From assembly GCF_027497215.1 (NCBI RefSeq), contig NZ_CP114904.1:2750001-2814000 (forward strand): a stretch of DNA of 64,000 nucleotides. Direction: 5' to 3'. Both the position numbers and the translations under genes were made by a program. Origin of the DNA: Micromonospora sp. WMMD812. Lineage in GTDB: Bacteria; Actinomycetota; Actinomycetes; Mycobacteriales; Micromonosporaceae. Shown piece after piece: positions 53,158-62,226 of this stretch (position 1 is the stretch's first letter; each line of letters starts with the position of its first letter). The notes under the pieces were generated by a model, which saw only the letters and a list, made by a program, of their open reading frames with translations, ran no database searches and was not told the DNA's origin.

Positions 53158-53973
53158 TCAGCGCATCAGGGCGTTGAGCGCGCCGTAGTCGAGCGCATCG
53201 GCCAGCGCGCCGTACGTGCCGGCGCCCAGAGCCTCGTCCGCCGCCCGCCGCGCCACCCCGTACGCGGCCTCCGCGACCGACGAGCCCAGGCTCACCCGGG
53301 CCACCCCCAGCCGTGCCAGCTCGGACACCGTCGGGGCGCCCGGCCCGGCCAGCACGTTCACCGGCGCCGGCACCGCCGCCACCAGGTCACGGATGGTCGC
53401 CGGGTCGACCACCCCCGGCACGAAGATTCCGTCCGCGCCGGCCGTCAGGTAGGCGCTGGCCCGGGCCACCGTCTCGTCGACGCCCCCGGCACCGCCGAGG
53501 AACGTGTCGATCCGCGCGTTGACGTAGAGCGGCACACCGGCCGCGTCCGCCGCCGCGCGCACGGCGGCGATCCGGGCGCACTGGTCGGCCACGTCCCGCA
53601 GCGGCGGACCGGCGTCGCGCCGGGCGTCCTCGACGTTCACGCCGACGGCGCCGGCGGCGACGATCGCGCGTACGGTGGCGCCGACCTCCGCCGGAGTCGC
53701 CCCGTACCCGGACTCGATGTCCGCGCTGACCGGCAGCGACACCGCGGCGGCGACCCGGCGTACGAGATCGACGGCGGCGTCACGGCCGAGGGCGTCGCCG
53801 TCCGGCGCGCCGAGGCTCCAGGCGACGCCGGCGCTGGTGGTGGCCACCGCGCGGGCGCCGGCGGCCGCCACGATCCGGGCGCTGGCCGCGTCCCAGGCGT
53901 TGACGAGGACCAGCGGCGACCCGGGGGTGTGCAGGGATCGGAAGAGCTCAGCTCGGGTGTGGTGTTCAGTCAC
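53158..53973 (-). CDS. Isocitrate lyase/PEP mutase family protein
   Basis: A 271-residue (beta/alpha)8 protein. LVLVNAWDAASARIVAAAGA, the metal-binding SADIESGYG and GVNVEDA segments, and YVNARIDTFL are family signatures. The isocitrate lyase KKCGH loop is absent, so it belongs to the carboxy-PEP mutase/oxaloacetate hydrolase-like branch; the reaction is unknown. It starts at GTG 53971-53973 (VTEHHTRAEL). It is divergent from an ArsR-type gene with a TTCAG-N6-CTGAA palindrome between them. Confidence 0.88.
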   Translation of the reverse strand: MTEHHTRAELFRSLHTPGSPLVLVNAWDAASARIVAAAGARAVATTSAGVAWSLGAPDGDALGRDAAVDLVRRVAAAVSLPVSADIESGYGATPAEVGATVRAIVAAGAVGVNVEDARRDAGPPLRDVADQCARIAAVRAAADAAGVPLYVNARIDTFLGGAGGVDETVARASAYLTAGADGIFVPGVVDPATIRDLVAAVPAPVNVLAGPGAPTVSELARLGVARVSLGSSVAEAAYGVARRAADEALGAGTYGALADALDYGALNALMR

Positions 53974-54012
53974 CCGGCAAGTCTCGGACGGCCCCGGCGG
54001 AAGCAGTAATGT

Positions 54013-54028
54013 TTCAGTTCCAGCTGAA
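54013..54028. promoter_or_regulatory. Candidate ArsR operator
   Basis: TTCAG (54013-54017) and CTGAA (54024-54028) form an inverted repeat with a 6-nt spacer, between the divergent lyase and ArsR genes. TAATGT at 54007-54012 is a possible plus-strand -10 just upstream, so binding would repress the ArsR gene itself. Confidence 0.45.
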
Positions 54029-54043
54029 TCCACCGGGGGTGCC

Positions 54044-55024
54044 GTGGTCGCGATCGGCCTGTCGGCGGGTGCCGTCGCCCGCATCCGGTTCGCCGTCTCC
54101 TGCCTGTGGGAGGTGGTCGCGAGCGTCCGGGTGCTGCGCGATCCCGGGGACCACGCGGTCCACCTCCCCTGGGTCCGCCGTGTCCGCCCGCGGCTGGTCG
54201 AGGCCGGCCTGGTCGGCCCCGACGCCGGGCTGCTCTGGCACCTCGTTCCGGCCCCGCCCGGTTACCTGGCCGACTTCCTCACTCCGCCGCCCGCCGGCCT
54301 CAATCCCGACCTGGACGCCGAACTGGCCGCCCTGCGCGCCACCCCGGCCGGCACCGTCCGCGCCCACCTGGACCTCTATCCGGGCGAACGCACACCGGCG
54401 CTCACCGCCTTCTACGCCGACCCGGTGGCGGGCCTGCGCACGCTGGCCGCGGAGATCGAGGCGTACTGGCGTATCGCGCTGGCGCGCGACTGGCCGCGGC
54501 TGCGGCTGCTGCTCGACACCGAGGTCGCCGCCCGCGCCCGCCGGCTGGCCGAGGACGGTGCGGGCGGTCTCCTCAACGACCTGCACGAGCAGGTCCGGTG
54601 GGAGGACGACACCCTGCTGATCGCGCAGCGGCACTGTCTGGCCCCGGACGTCCCGGACGGGCCGGGACTGGTGCTGGTCCCGTCGGTCTTCGTGTGGCCG
54701 TCGGTGCTGAGCGTCTCCGCCGGGGACGCCCCGCAGCTCGCGTACCCGGCCCGGGGGCTCGGCACGCTGTGGGAACGCCCGGCCGGCACCGCGGACGCGC
54801 TGGCCGCAGTGATCGGCCGCGGGCGGGCCCGGCTGCTCGGTGAGCTGGCCGCACCGGTGAGCACCACCGAGCTGGCCCGGCGCACCGGCATGTCGCCGGG
54901 CGGGGTGTCCCAGCACCTGACCGCGCTGCGGGCGGCCGGCCTGGTGGTCACGCACCGGCGGGGCCGGGCGCTGCTCAGCGCCCGCACCGACCTCGCCGAG
55001 GCACTGCTCTCCGCCGCCGGCTGA
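54044..55024 (+). CDS. ArsR family regulator with DUF5937-like N-terminal domain
   Basis: A 326-residue regulator. The N-terminal 220 residues form the DUF5937-type domain (FAVSCLWEVVASVRVLRDPG) common in actinobacteria. The C-terminal winged HTH (about 255-325) reads LLGELAAPVSTTELARRTGM and GGVSQHLTALRAAGLVVTHR. No cysteine metal-binding motif is present, so a metal effector is unlikely. GTG 54044 with GGGGG upstream is chosen; the frame is open further upstream into the lyase gene region. It is convergent with the YceI gene. Confidence 0.85.
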   Translation: MVAIGLSAGAVARIRFAVSCLWEVVASVRVLRDPGDHAVHLPWVRRVRPRLVEAGLVGPDAGLLWHLVPAPPGYLADFLTPPPAGLNPDLDAELAALRATPAGTVRAHLDLYPGERTPALTAFYADPVAGLRTLAAEIEAYWRIALARDWPRLRLLLDTEVAARARRLAEDGAGGLLNDLHEQVRWEDDTLLIAQRHCLAPDVPDGPGLVLVPSVFVWPSVLSVSAGDAPQLAYPARGLGTLWERPAGTADALAAVIGRGRARLLGELAAPVSTTELARRTGMSPGGVSQHLTALRAAGLVVTHRRGRALLSARTDLAEALLSAAG

Positions 55025-55068
55025 GACCCGGCGCACGCGGCGGCGGACCGCGACGTGATGCCGTCGGG

Positions 55069-55737
55069 TCAGGACTGGCGGATCGCCTCGCCGGCGATCT
55101 CGATGCGCACGCTCTTGCCGACCAGCACGCCGCCGCCCTCCAGGGCGACGTTCCAGAGCAGGCCGTAGTCCTCGCGGTCGATCTCGGCTGTCGCGGTGAA
55201 CCCGAAGATGTCCTGGCCGTAGGGGTCGGTGCGGGCGCCGCCGAACTCGACCTGGAGGTCGACGGCCCGGGTGACGTCCTTGATCGTCAGCTCGCCGTGG
55301 ACCACGAACCGGCCCGAGGTGCGGGCCGCCTGCGGCGGCACATCGGCGCCGGGGCGGCGCCCCAGGCGGTTGCTGCTGCGCAACCGGGCCCAGTAGAAGA
55401 TCGAGTCGGTCTCGTTCTGCGCGGTGACGCCGGTACTGCGGTACTCGAGCGTCGGGTAGCGCTCCACGTTGAGGAAGTCGGCACTCTTCAGGTGCACGTC
55501 CCGGTCGTCGTGCCCGGTGACGATGCTTCCCGACTGGATCGTGGCCGCCACCGACGAGCGCAGCGGGTCCTCACCCACGACGATCCAGGCGTTCGCCTCG
55601 GTGAACTCGCCCCGCACCGGACTCACCATCATGTGCCGGCCCACGAAACCGATTCGCCGGTGCGCCTGGTCAAGAAGATAGGTGCCGGCCGCCGGAATCG
55701 TCATGCCATCCCACGTCCGCGTGGCGGGACCCGTCAT
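55069..55737 (-). CDS. YceI family protein
   Basis: A 222-residue lipocalin-like YceI domain protein. Signatures include GTYLLDQAHRRIGFVGRHMM, the VHLKSADFLNVERYPTLEYR segment and FTATAEIDREDYGLLWN. YceI proteins bind polyisoprenoid or other amphiphilic lipids. There is no signal peptide, so this one is probably cytoplasmic, as in many actinomycetes. ATG 55735-55737 is preceded by AGGAAAGG. Confidence 0.9.
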   Translation of the reverse strand: MTGPATRTWDGMTIPAAGTYLLDQAHRRIGFVGRHMMVSPVRGEFTEANAWIVVGEDPLRSSVAATIQSGSIVTGHDDRDVHLKSADFLNVERYPTLEYRSTGVTAQNETDSIFYWARLRSSNRLGRRPGADVPPQAARTSGRFVVHGELTIKDVTRAVDLQVEFGGARTDPYGQDIFGFTATAEIDREDYGLLWNVALEGGGVLVGKSVRIEIAGEAIRQS

Positions 55738-56270
55738 GTTGTGCGCCTTTCCTGAATTATCGGGGTCCGCCAATTCCTCGCCGTCGCCTGCCGCATTGGC
55801 CGCGGACACCCGCCCCCCGAAGCTCAGGATAGGACGTGTCGAGATCACCTACCGGGGCCCAGTAACCGCCCCGACAGGTGGTCGATCGCGGGTGCCGCCT
55901 CGGCTGCGAGCCCCGGCCGACGAGTCCGGATCGCGGCGATCCCCATGTCAGCAAAGGGATTCCGACCTACGCCGGACACGAGCCGGCTCAGCCGGCATCG
56001 ATGCCGTTGGAATGGTTGTCGTCTGCGATGCGGATTGCCGGGTGAAGAATCTCACCGGGACCATCGGGCCCCAATGACCGGGCGGCCTCGGCCCTTTCTT
56101 TACCGCAATCGAATTGAGGTCGGCGCATTTCCTGTCGGGAAGGACGCGCCGAGGACGACGACCGTCACGGACGCCACACATGCGGTCGGTGGTCGGGGCG
56201 GGCGGATCACCCACCAACCGTCGCGGAGGCGGACTCGGAACCGGCGCGCCACCGTCGCCGCCAACGGCGA
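55738..56270. other. Gene-free stretch between YceI gene and tRNA cluster
   Basis: About 530 nt in which I see no convincing gene. The frames present use rare codons and lack ribosome-binding sites. Base composition is patchier than in the neighbours, with A/T-richer segments around 55735-55765 and 56090-56130 (CCTTTCTTTACCGCAATCGA). It could be decayed coding sequence left after the tRNA-block duplication. Confidence 0.4.
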
Positions 56271-56303
56271 CGGCTCGTCACCGGGAGATCCGGTAACGAG
56301 CCG
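56271..56303 (-). terminator. Terminator of the tRNA-Gly-Cys-Val operon
   Basis: Read on the minus strand, CGGCTCGTTACCGG-ATCT-CCCGGTGACGAGCCG forms a hairpin of about 14 bp with one wobble pair, starting 20 nt after tRNA-Val copy 2. Confidence 0.6.
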
Positions 56304-56322
56304 CGTGGCCTGCTCAAACGTA

Positions 56323-56397
56323 TGGTGGGCGATACTGGGTTTGAACCAGTGACCTCTTCCGTGTCAAGGAAGCGCGCTCCCACTGCGCCAATCGCCC
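56323..56397 (-). tRNA. tRNA-Val (GAC), copy 2
   Basis: Identical to the 52435 copy over all 75 nt, anticodon GAC, CCA encoded. Last gene of a three-tRNA unit (Gly-Cys-Val). Confidence 0.96.
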
Positions 56398-56420
56398 GAG
56401 TCTGTGACTGTGCCTTACCG

Positions 56421-56491
56421 AGGTGGGGACGGGATTTGAACCCGCGTACACGGCTTTGCAGGCCGTTGCCTCGCCTCTCGGCCACCCCACC
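56421..56491 (-). tRNA. tRNA-Cys (GCA)
   Basis: Acceptor GGTGGGG/CCCCACC, anticodon stem ACGGC/GCCGT with loop CTGCAAA (anticodon GCA), T arm GCGGG-TTCAAAT-CCCGT, discriminator T, no encoded CCA. Only one copy exists in the window; the first tRNA block lacks it. Confidence 0.96.
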
Positions 56492-56525
56492 GAGGTTGCC
56501 CCCGTCATGCGTGGCGGCAGCTCCG

Positions 56526-56598
56526 AGCGGACGACGGGACTCGAACCCGCGACCCTCACCTTGGCAAGGTGATGCGCTACCAACTGCGCTACGTCCGC
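56526..56598 (-). tRNA. tRNA-Gly (GCC), copy 2
   Basis: Identical to the 52560 copy over all 73 nt. First gene of the Gly-Cys-Val unit, about 26 nt from the predicted transcription start. Confidence 0.96.
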
Positions 56599-56630
56599 GT
56601 GTCATCGGCGTTCCCCGGTGACGGATGAGA

Positions 56631-56660
56631 ACTCTAGCCGAGCCGGCGAACGGTTGCCAA
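56631..56660 (-). promoter_or_regulatory. tRNA operon promoter
   Basis: On the minus strand TTGGCA (56660-56655), an 18-bp spacer and TAGAGT (56636-56631) give a good stable-RNA promoter reading into tRNA-Gly copy 2. Confidence 0.7.
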
Positions 56661-56881
56661 CTCGGGTGCCCCTGTCGGCGCGTCACCGTCCCGTTCGACC
56701 GGTTTTCTCTAGCGAGGCGACGAGCAGACGGCGCGTACAGCTTCCTAGGGGACTGGCTCGGATCCGGCCCGGTCGACCCGACGCGAAACGCACGGGCCAG
56801 GCAGACGGCAAAGTGTCCGGCTTCCGACTGTTGTCCCGCCGATCAGGGCCGATCGGTAACTGCCCGTGTTCATCGCGATGG

Positions 56882-56892
56882 GTTACGGTAAC
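56882..56892. promoter_or_regulatory. Candidate TetR operator over a -10 element
   Basis: GTTACGGTAAC is palindromic apart from its centre. It contains TACGGT (56884-56889), a -10 element 7 nt before the TetR start GTG 56897, which again predicts a leaderless, autoregulated message. The 230 nt upstream hold only the tRNA promoter and no gene. Confidence 0.45.
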
Positions 56893-56896
56893 GGTC

Positions 56897-57499
56897 GTGA
56901 CGAGACGTGCGGCCGAGATCCGCCTGGATGCCCTGCTGCGCACCGCCTGCGACGTGATCGCGGAACGCGGTCTGGCGAACACCCGGACGGCGGACGTCGC
57001 ACAGGCCGCCGGAGTCAGCCAGGCCCTCGTGTTCTACCACTTCGCCACCAAGGAACGGCTGCTCGCCCAGGCCTTCGCCTACGCGGTCGACCAGGACCTG
57101 ATCCGGCTGGACGCGGTGATGAACTCCCCCGCCCCGCCGTTGGTGAAGCTCCGGAAGATCATCAAGCTCTACACCCCGGCCGGGCGCCCGACATCCTGGT
57201 CGATGTGGATCGACGGCTGGTCCGAGTCGCTGCGCACTCCGGAGCTGGAGCGGATCTCCCGCCGACTGGACCTGCGCTGGCGGGAGGACCTCGCCGAGAT
57301 CATCGCCGACGGGGTGCGCGACGGCACCTTCGACTGCGCCGACCCGGCGGGCGCCGCCTGGCGGATCAGCGCGGTGATGGACGGGCTGGCGGTTCAACTG
57401 GCGGTGCACGACCGGGTGATCTCACGACGGCAGTTCACCGAGTGGGTCCGCCTGGTCAGCGCCCGGGAGCTGGGGCTCGACCCGACCGAGCTCGACTGA
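56897..57499 (+). CDS. TetR family transcriptional regulator
   Basis: A 200-residue regulator starting VTRRAAEIRLDALLRTACDV. The TetR HTH is TADVAQAAGVSQALVFYHFA (about 33-52) and is followed by the usual ligand-binding helical domain, with WSMWIDGWSE and a C-terminal BetI-like segment. The start GTG 56897 is favoured by the promoter spacing. No obvious target is divergent; the DinB-like gene follows 90 nt downstream. Ligand unknown. Confidence 0.88.
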   Translation: MTRRAAEIRLDALLRTACDVIAERGLANTRTADVAQAAGVSQALVFYHFATKERLLAQAFAYAVDQDLIRLDAVMNSPAPPLVKLRKIIKLYTPAGRPTSWSMWIDGWSESLRTPELERISRRLDLRWREDLAEIIADGVRDGTFDCADPAGAAWRISAVMDGLAVQLAVHDRVISRRQFTEWVRLVSARELGLDPTELD

Positions 57500-57589
57500 G
57501 CGCCCCCCGGCGGCGACACCGGCACGCGCGACCCGACGAACCGGGCAAACCAGCTCACCCTGACCGGTCCGGCCGGAACAATCGGCGGC

Positions 57590-58171
57590 ATGGACCTGCT
57601 GGAGACGTACCGCCGAAGCCTGGCCGAGTTCATCGACCGGGTGGACCAGGTCGGCCCCGGGCAGTGGTCGGAGCCGACCCCCTGCCCGGACTGGGACGTC
57701 CGGACGCTGGTCAACCACGTGGTGGGCGAGATCCGGTGGAGCGTCCCGCTGCTCGCCGGCCGCACCATCGCGCAGGTCGGCGACCGGTTCGAGGGCGACC
57801 AACTCGGCGCCGATCCGGCCGAGACCGCCCGCGACTCCGCGGCCCAGGCCGAGATCGCCGCCACCCGCCCCGGGGCGTTGGACCGGACCGTGCACCTCTC
57901 CGGCGGCGACACCCCGGCGGCCGAGTACCTGCACCAGTTGATCGCCGAGCACCTCGTCCACGGGTGGGACCTTGCCGTGGCGATCGGTGCCGACCCCCGT
58001 TTCGACGCCGACGCCGTACGCGAGTGCGCGCGCTGGTTCGCCGGGCGGGCCGAGGACTACCGGCGCGGGCAGCTGACCGAGCCGCCCGTGGACCAGCCCG
58101 CCGACGCCGACGAGCAGGACCGGCTCATCGCCGCCTTCGGCCGCGACCCGGACTGGGCGCCCGCCGACTGA
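57590..58171 (+). CDS. TIGR03086 family metal-binding protein (DinB-like, mycothiol-dependent type)
   Basis: A 193-residue four-helix protein of the DinB/maleylpyruvate isomerase superfamily. WSEPTPCPDWDVRTLVNHVV with His at the third helix and HLVHGWDLAVAIG provide the metal-binding histidines. Many members are mycothiol-dependent transferases or isomerases; the reaction here is unknown. No ribosome-binding site is visible; AACAAT lies 7 nt before the ATG, so it may be leaderless. Confidence 0.85.
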   Translation: MDLLETYRRSLAEFIDRVDQVGPGQWSEPTPCPDWDVRTLVNHVVGEIRWSVPLLAGRTIAQVGDRFEGDQLGADPAETARDSAAQAEIAATRPGALDRTVHLSGGDTPAAEYLHQLIAEHLVHGWDLAVAIGADPRFDADAVRECARWFAGRAEDYRRGQLTEPPVDQPADADEQDRLIAAFGRDPDWAPAD

Positions 58172-58356
58172 CCACCCCGGCACCGACCATCACCGACCCC
58201 GGGTCGGTGCGTTCGCTCTGCTCAAATGTGCCGCCGGGGCGGGTGCGGGCCTTGTCCCCCGGTGGAGCGGGCTGGTATCCACAGATGCGCATGCATCATC
58301 ACCATGCTGCGCGGGCCGGCGGAGGGCCGGCCATCCCGCTCCCACGAGGAGGTCCC

Positions 58357-61284
58357 GTGCCACACCCGGAGTGGTCACCCTGGATGAGCCGGCGCCGACG
58401 CCGGCTCATCCCCGTCCTGGCGGCGACCGCGGTGGTCGCCGCGCTGCTGCCCACCGGCGTCAGCGCCGCCGCGCCGGCCGCCGGCCCGTCCGCGGAGCGG
58501 CACTCCGGCCCGTTCGCCGAGGGCCACCAGCACGCCGACGTCGACAACCGGGCCGGTACGGCGGCCCCGGACGCCCGGCAGCGCGGGCTCGCCCGCCAGG
58601 CCGACCCGTCCGTGCGGTGGAACAAGCTGGGCACGCCGCACGCGCTCGGCCCGGGCACCGCCCCGCTCGCCACCGGGCTGCCCGCCGACCCGGAGGCCGG
58701 CGCGCGCGCGTACCTCACCGCCAACCGTGACCTCTTCGGGCTGGACGCCGACGCGGTGTCCGCCATGGAGCGGGTGCTGGTCCGCCCGATCGGGAACGGC
58801 GCCGTGGTCACCCTCCGGCAGCGCTTCGGCGACCTGCCGGCCGGGCACGACGGCCTGGTCACCCTCGCGGTCACCGGTGGCCGGGTCATCTCGGTCAGCT
58901 CCTCGCTCTCCCGCGACTCCGCGGCCCCCGCGCCGGCCACCCTCACCGGAGACCAGGCGTACGCCGCGGCGCTCGCCGACGCCGGGCTGGACGCCTCCGG
59001 CGTGGCCAGCCACAGTGTCCGCACGGTGGCCGTACCGACGCCGCTGGAGGGGCCGCGCAGCGCGTACGAGGTGACCCTCATCGGGTCGGACACGGACCAC
59101 CCGGCGGCGTTCACGACGTATGTCGACGGGATCACCGGGAAGGTGCTGGTCCGCGAGGACCTGGTCGACTTCGACTCCGACAACCCGAGCTGGGCGGTCT
59201 TCCCGGCCACCCCGCCGCGCGACCTCGGCCCGGGTCAGGACCCGCGGGTCCGCTGGTGCGGCGACCCAGCGCCGGGCTGCGCGGCGGCGTTCCGCGACCC
59301 GGCCAGCGGCAACCCGTGGGACGTCGACGTGGCCACCGACACGCCGACCTTCACCTCGCGGGGCAACTCCGCCAACACGGTGGTCTCGTGGGGCGCCGGC
59401 AGCCCGGTCGTGCCCGCCACGGCCAGCCCGGAGCGCCGCTACGAGTACCCGTTCACGGACCAGTGGCACCAGGCCAAGTGCAACCCGGAGGTCTTCACGT
59501 CGGCGCAGCGCAACGACGCGGACGCGGCGATCGGCAACCTCTTCGCCATGCACAACCGGATGCACGACTGGGCGTACCACCTGGGCTTCACCGAGTCGGC
59601 CTGGAACCTGCAGGCGGTCAACCTCACCCCGAACGGGCTGGGCAACGACGCCGAGCAGGGGCGGGCGCAGCAGGGCGCGCTGAGCGGCAACCGGAACAAC
59701 GCCAACCAGGGCACGCCGCGCGACGGGCTGCCGCCGACCACCAACATGTACCTGTGGCAGCCGCAGGCCGGCGGGCCGTACCCGCCGTGCGTCGACGGCG
59801 ACTACGACATGACGGTGATCGGCCACGAGTACACCCACGCGATCAGCAACCGGATGATCGCCGGCCCGGACAGCGGGATCGGCGGCCACCAGGGCGGGTC
59901 GATGGGTGAGTCGTGGAGCGACCTGCTCGCCGCCGAATACCTGTACCAGCACGGCCTGCGGGCTCCCGGCGAGACGCCGTTCATCACCGGCGGCTACGTC
60001 ACCGGCAACCTGGTCAGCGGCATCCGCAACCACGACTTCAGCCGCAGTCCGTTGAACTACTCCGACGTCGGCTACAACACCGGCGGGCCGGCGGTGCACG
60101 CCGACGGTGAGATCTGGAGCGCGACGAACTTCCGGGTCCGCGCGGCGTTGGTGAAGCGGTACGGCCTCGGCACGCCGCAGCGGCAGCTGGAGTGCGCGCA
60201 GGGCACGGTGACGGCCGACAAGTGCCCGGGCAACCGGCGCTGGTCGCAGCTGGTCTTCGACTCGTTCCTGCTCCAGGCGGCGAGCCAGGTGAGCATGCTC
60301 GACATGCGCAACAACATGCTCACCGCCGACCAGCTCCGCTTCGGCGGTGCGAACCAGGACCTGATCTGGGCCGAGTTCGCCCGCTCCGGGATGGGCCGCG
60401 ACGCCGCCACCAACGGCGCCGCGGACACCGATCCGACGCCGAGCTTCGCCGCCCCGCAGGGCGGCAACGCGACGTTCACGCTCCGGCCGCGGGGGGACAG
60501 CGCCGAGGCGCCGATCCGGCTCTACGTCGGGGCGTACGAGGCGCGGGCCACGCCGATCGCGGACACCGACCCGGCGACCGCGCTGCCGGACACGGTGGAG
60601 CTGGTGGCCGGCACGTACGACCTGCTCGCGGTGGCGCCCGGCTTCGGGCACCAGCGGCTCAGCGTGGTCGCCAAGGCCGGGCACGACGGGTACATCGACC
60701 TGCGGATGAGTCGTAACCTCGCCTCGACCGCGTCCGGCGCCACGATCAGCGGCGACGGGGTCAACCTGGACCGGCTCGCCGACGACACCGAGGCGACGAA
60801 CTGGGCCTCCCTGGACGGGGTGACCGGAAAGCAGGTCACCGTGGCGCTGCCCGGCGACGCGCCGCAGGTGGTGAAGCGGGTGAACGTCAGTGGCATGCTG
60901 CGGCCCGCTCTCACCGGCGACGCCGACGCCGGCAGCCAGAACGCGCTCAGCGCGCTGCGGTCGTTCGCGGTGCTGGCCTGCAACGCGAAGACCACCGACT
61001 GCGCGAACCCGGCGAACTTCCGGCGCATCTACACCAGCGCGGACGACGCCTTCCCGGGCGGGGCGTACCGGGCGTACACCCGGGACATCAACCTGCGCTC
61101 GTTCCGGGTGCCCACCACCGTCGCCACCCACCTGCGGCTGGAGGTGCTGGACAGCCAGTGCACGGGCGGCCCGGCGTACGCCGGTGAGCAGGACGCCGAC
61201 CCGGCGACCACGACCGACTGCGCGACGGCCAGCCCGGCGCGCACCCAGGTCCGCATCGCCGAGTTCCAGGCGTTCTCGAAGTGA
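58357..61284 (+). CDS. Secreted M36 (fungalysin-type) zinc metalloprotease
   Basis: A 975-residue exported protease. After a basic start (GTG 58357, GAGGAGG upstream) comes a signal peptide to about 45, an FTP/propeptide region (to about 280), and the catalytic domain with zinc motif HEYTH (490-494) and third ligand Glu518 in GESWSDLLAAEY. A C-terminal region of about 300 residues has a carboxypeptidase-regulatory-like part (LYVGAYEARATPIADTDP) and a discoidin-like beta domain. The propeptide would be removed on activation. The frame continues far upstream (to 56866), but that part overlaps other genes in other frames and is not coding. Confidence 0.92.
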   Translation: MPHPEWSPWMSRRRRRLIPVLAATAVVAALLPTGVSAAAPAAGPSAERHSGPFAEGHQHADVDNRAGTAAPDARQRGLARQADPSVRWNKLGTPHALGPGTAPLATGLPADPEAGARAYLTANRDLFGLDADAVSAMERVLVRPIGNGAVVTLRQRFGDLPAGHDGLVTLAVTGGRVISVSSSLSRDSAAPAPATLTGDQAYAAALADAGLDASGVASHSVRTVAVPTPLEGPRSAYEVTLIGSDTDHPAAFTTYVDGITGKVLVREDLVDFDSDNPSWAVFPATPPRDLGPGQDPRVRWCGDPAPGCAAAFRDPASGNPWDVDVATDTPTFTSRGNSANTVVSWGAGSPVVPATASPERRYEYPFTDQWHQAKCNPEVFTSAQRNDADAAIGNLFAMHNRMHDWAYHLGFTESAWNLQAVNLTPNGLGNDAEQGRAQQGALSGNRNNANQGTPRDGLPPTTNMYLWQPQAGGPYPPCVDGDYDMTVIGHEYTHAISNRMIAGPDSGIGGHQGGSMGESWSDLLAAEYLYQHGLRAPGETPFITGGYVTGNLVSGIRNHDFSRSPLNYSDVGYNTGGPAVHADGEIWSATNFRVRAALVKRYGLGTPQRQLECAQGTVTADKCPGNRRWSQLVFDSFLLQAASQVSMLDMRNNMLTADQLRFGGANQDLIWAEFARSGMGRDAATNGAADTDPTPSFAAPQGGNATFTLRPRGDSAEAPIRLYVGAYEARATPIADTDPATALPDTVELVAGTYDLLAVAPGFGHQRLSVVAKAGHDGYIDLRMSRNLASTASGATISGDGVNLDRLADDTEATNWASLDGVTGKQVTVALPGDAPQVVKRVNVSGMLRPALTGDADAGSQNALSALRSFAVLACNAKTTDCANPANFRRIYTSADDAFPGGAYRAYTRDINLRSFRVPTTVATHLRLEVLDSQCTGGPAYAGEQDADPATTTDCATASPARTQVRIAEFQAFSK

Positions 61285-61288
61285 ACCC

Positions 61289-61324
61289 GGTCGGGGCCGG
61301 CGCCACCCGGCGCCGGCCCCGACC
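61289..61324. terminator. Bidirectional terminator hairpin
   Basis: A perfect 16-bp inverted repeat (61289-61304 and 61309-61324, loop ACCC) starts 5 nt after the protease stop and separates it from the convergent gene at 61372. Confidence 0.8.
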
Positions 61325-61371
61325 ACCCCTCACCCGCCGACGCACCGGCCGGGCCGCCGGTTGGGCGTCGG

Positions 61372-62226
61372 TCACCAGCGGGTCGATCGCCACCGGTCGC
61401 GCGGGGCCGGCGTCTCCCAGCCCACGCCGACCGGCGGGGTGTCGCCCGTGCCCGCTTCTGCCGCCCGGGTCAGGTGCCGCATCCGCAGCAACAGCCCCAA
61501 CCCCAGCGAGACGAGCAGCCCGCCCATCAGGAACGCGGCCTGCACCACACCGAAGCCCCCGGAGCGCGACGCCGGCCGGCCCGCGTCGGCCACCGGCGCC
61601 GCGGCGACGGTCTCCTCGGCGCCCGGCTCCTCGGCCGGCGGCGCGTCCTCGTCCGCGGCGGGTGCGGTGGGCTCCGGCGTCGTCCGCGTCGGCTTCGGCG
61701 CCGCGTCGCTCGGCGTCACCTCCGCGCCGACCACCGTACGGGTCGCCGTCTGCCGGGCCAGGAGCCGCAGCCCGGCGTCGTACGCCTCGGCGGCGAGGGT
61801 GACCCGGCCGTCGCCGACGTCCTCGGCGAACGCCAGCCGGTAGCGGGCGGTCACCGTCCGGTCCGGGCAGAGCGTGCCCGGGTCGAGCTGCCGGTCGGTA
61901 AGTCGGGCGACGTCGCCCTCGGTGCGGATGTCCAACGGGAACGACCCGGTCTCCTCGACCCGGTCGAGCCGCACCTGGTCCAGCCGGATGCCCTCCACCG
62001 TGAGCACCAGCGACCAGCGGACCTTCACGCAGCCGCCGCCGTCGGTCCGGGACACCACGGCGGAGACCGTCCGCACCTGGTCGCCGGCGGTGAAGCGCTC
62101 CGGCAGTCCGCTCAGCCGGGTGGCAAAGGCCGCCTGCGCCGGCCCGGCCAGGGCCAGCTCCACGCCGGTCAGGCAGGCCAGCACCACCGCGAGCCGCAGC
62201 GCGTACCGCCACACGTTCACCACCAC
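61372..62226 (-). CDS. Secreted, C-terminally anchored protein of unknown function
   Basis: A 284-residue protein with signal peptide (LAVVLACLTGVELALAGPAQ, about 12-31), an Ig-like beta-rich domain (about 35-165), a Pro/Ala/Glu-rich stalk (about 170-215), one membrane helix (VVQAAFLMGGLLVSLGLGLL, about 226-246) and a short basic tail. The topology is that of a cell-surface protein. GAGAGG precedes a run of GTG codons; the first (62226) or third may be used. No family is recognised. Confidence 0.7.
   Translation of the reverse strand: MVVNVWRYALRLAVVLACLTGVELALAGPAQAAFATRLSGLPERFTAGDQVRTVSAVVSRTDGGGCVKVRWSLVLTVEGIRLDQVRLDRVEETGSFPLDIRTEGDVARLTDRQLDPGTLCPDRTVTARYRLAFAEDVGDGRVTLAAEAYDAGLRLLARQTATRTVVGAEVTPSDAAPKPTRTTPEPTAPAADEDAPPAEEPGAEETVAAAPVADAGRPASRSGGFGVVQAAFLMGGLLVSLGLGLLLRMRHLTRAAEAGTGDTPPVGVGWETPAPRDRWRSTRW

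Noticed and set aside
56866..58356. Very long open frame (over 1,400 codons) continuous with the M36 protease
   Set aside because: The first 490 codons overlap TetR and DinB-like genes in another frame and are Arg/Pro/Gly-rich shadow sequence. The protease begins at GTG 58357 with its own ribosome-binding site and signal peptide.
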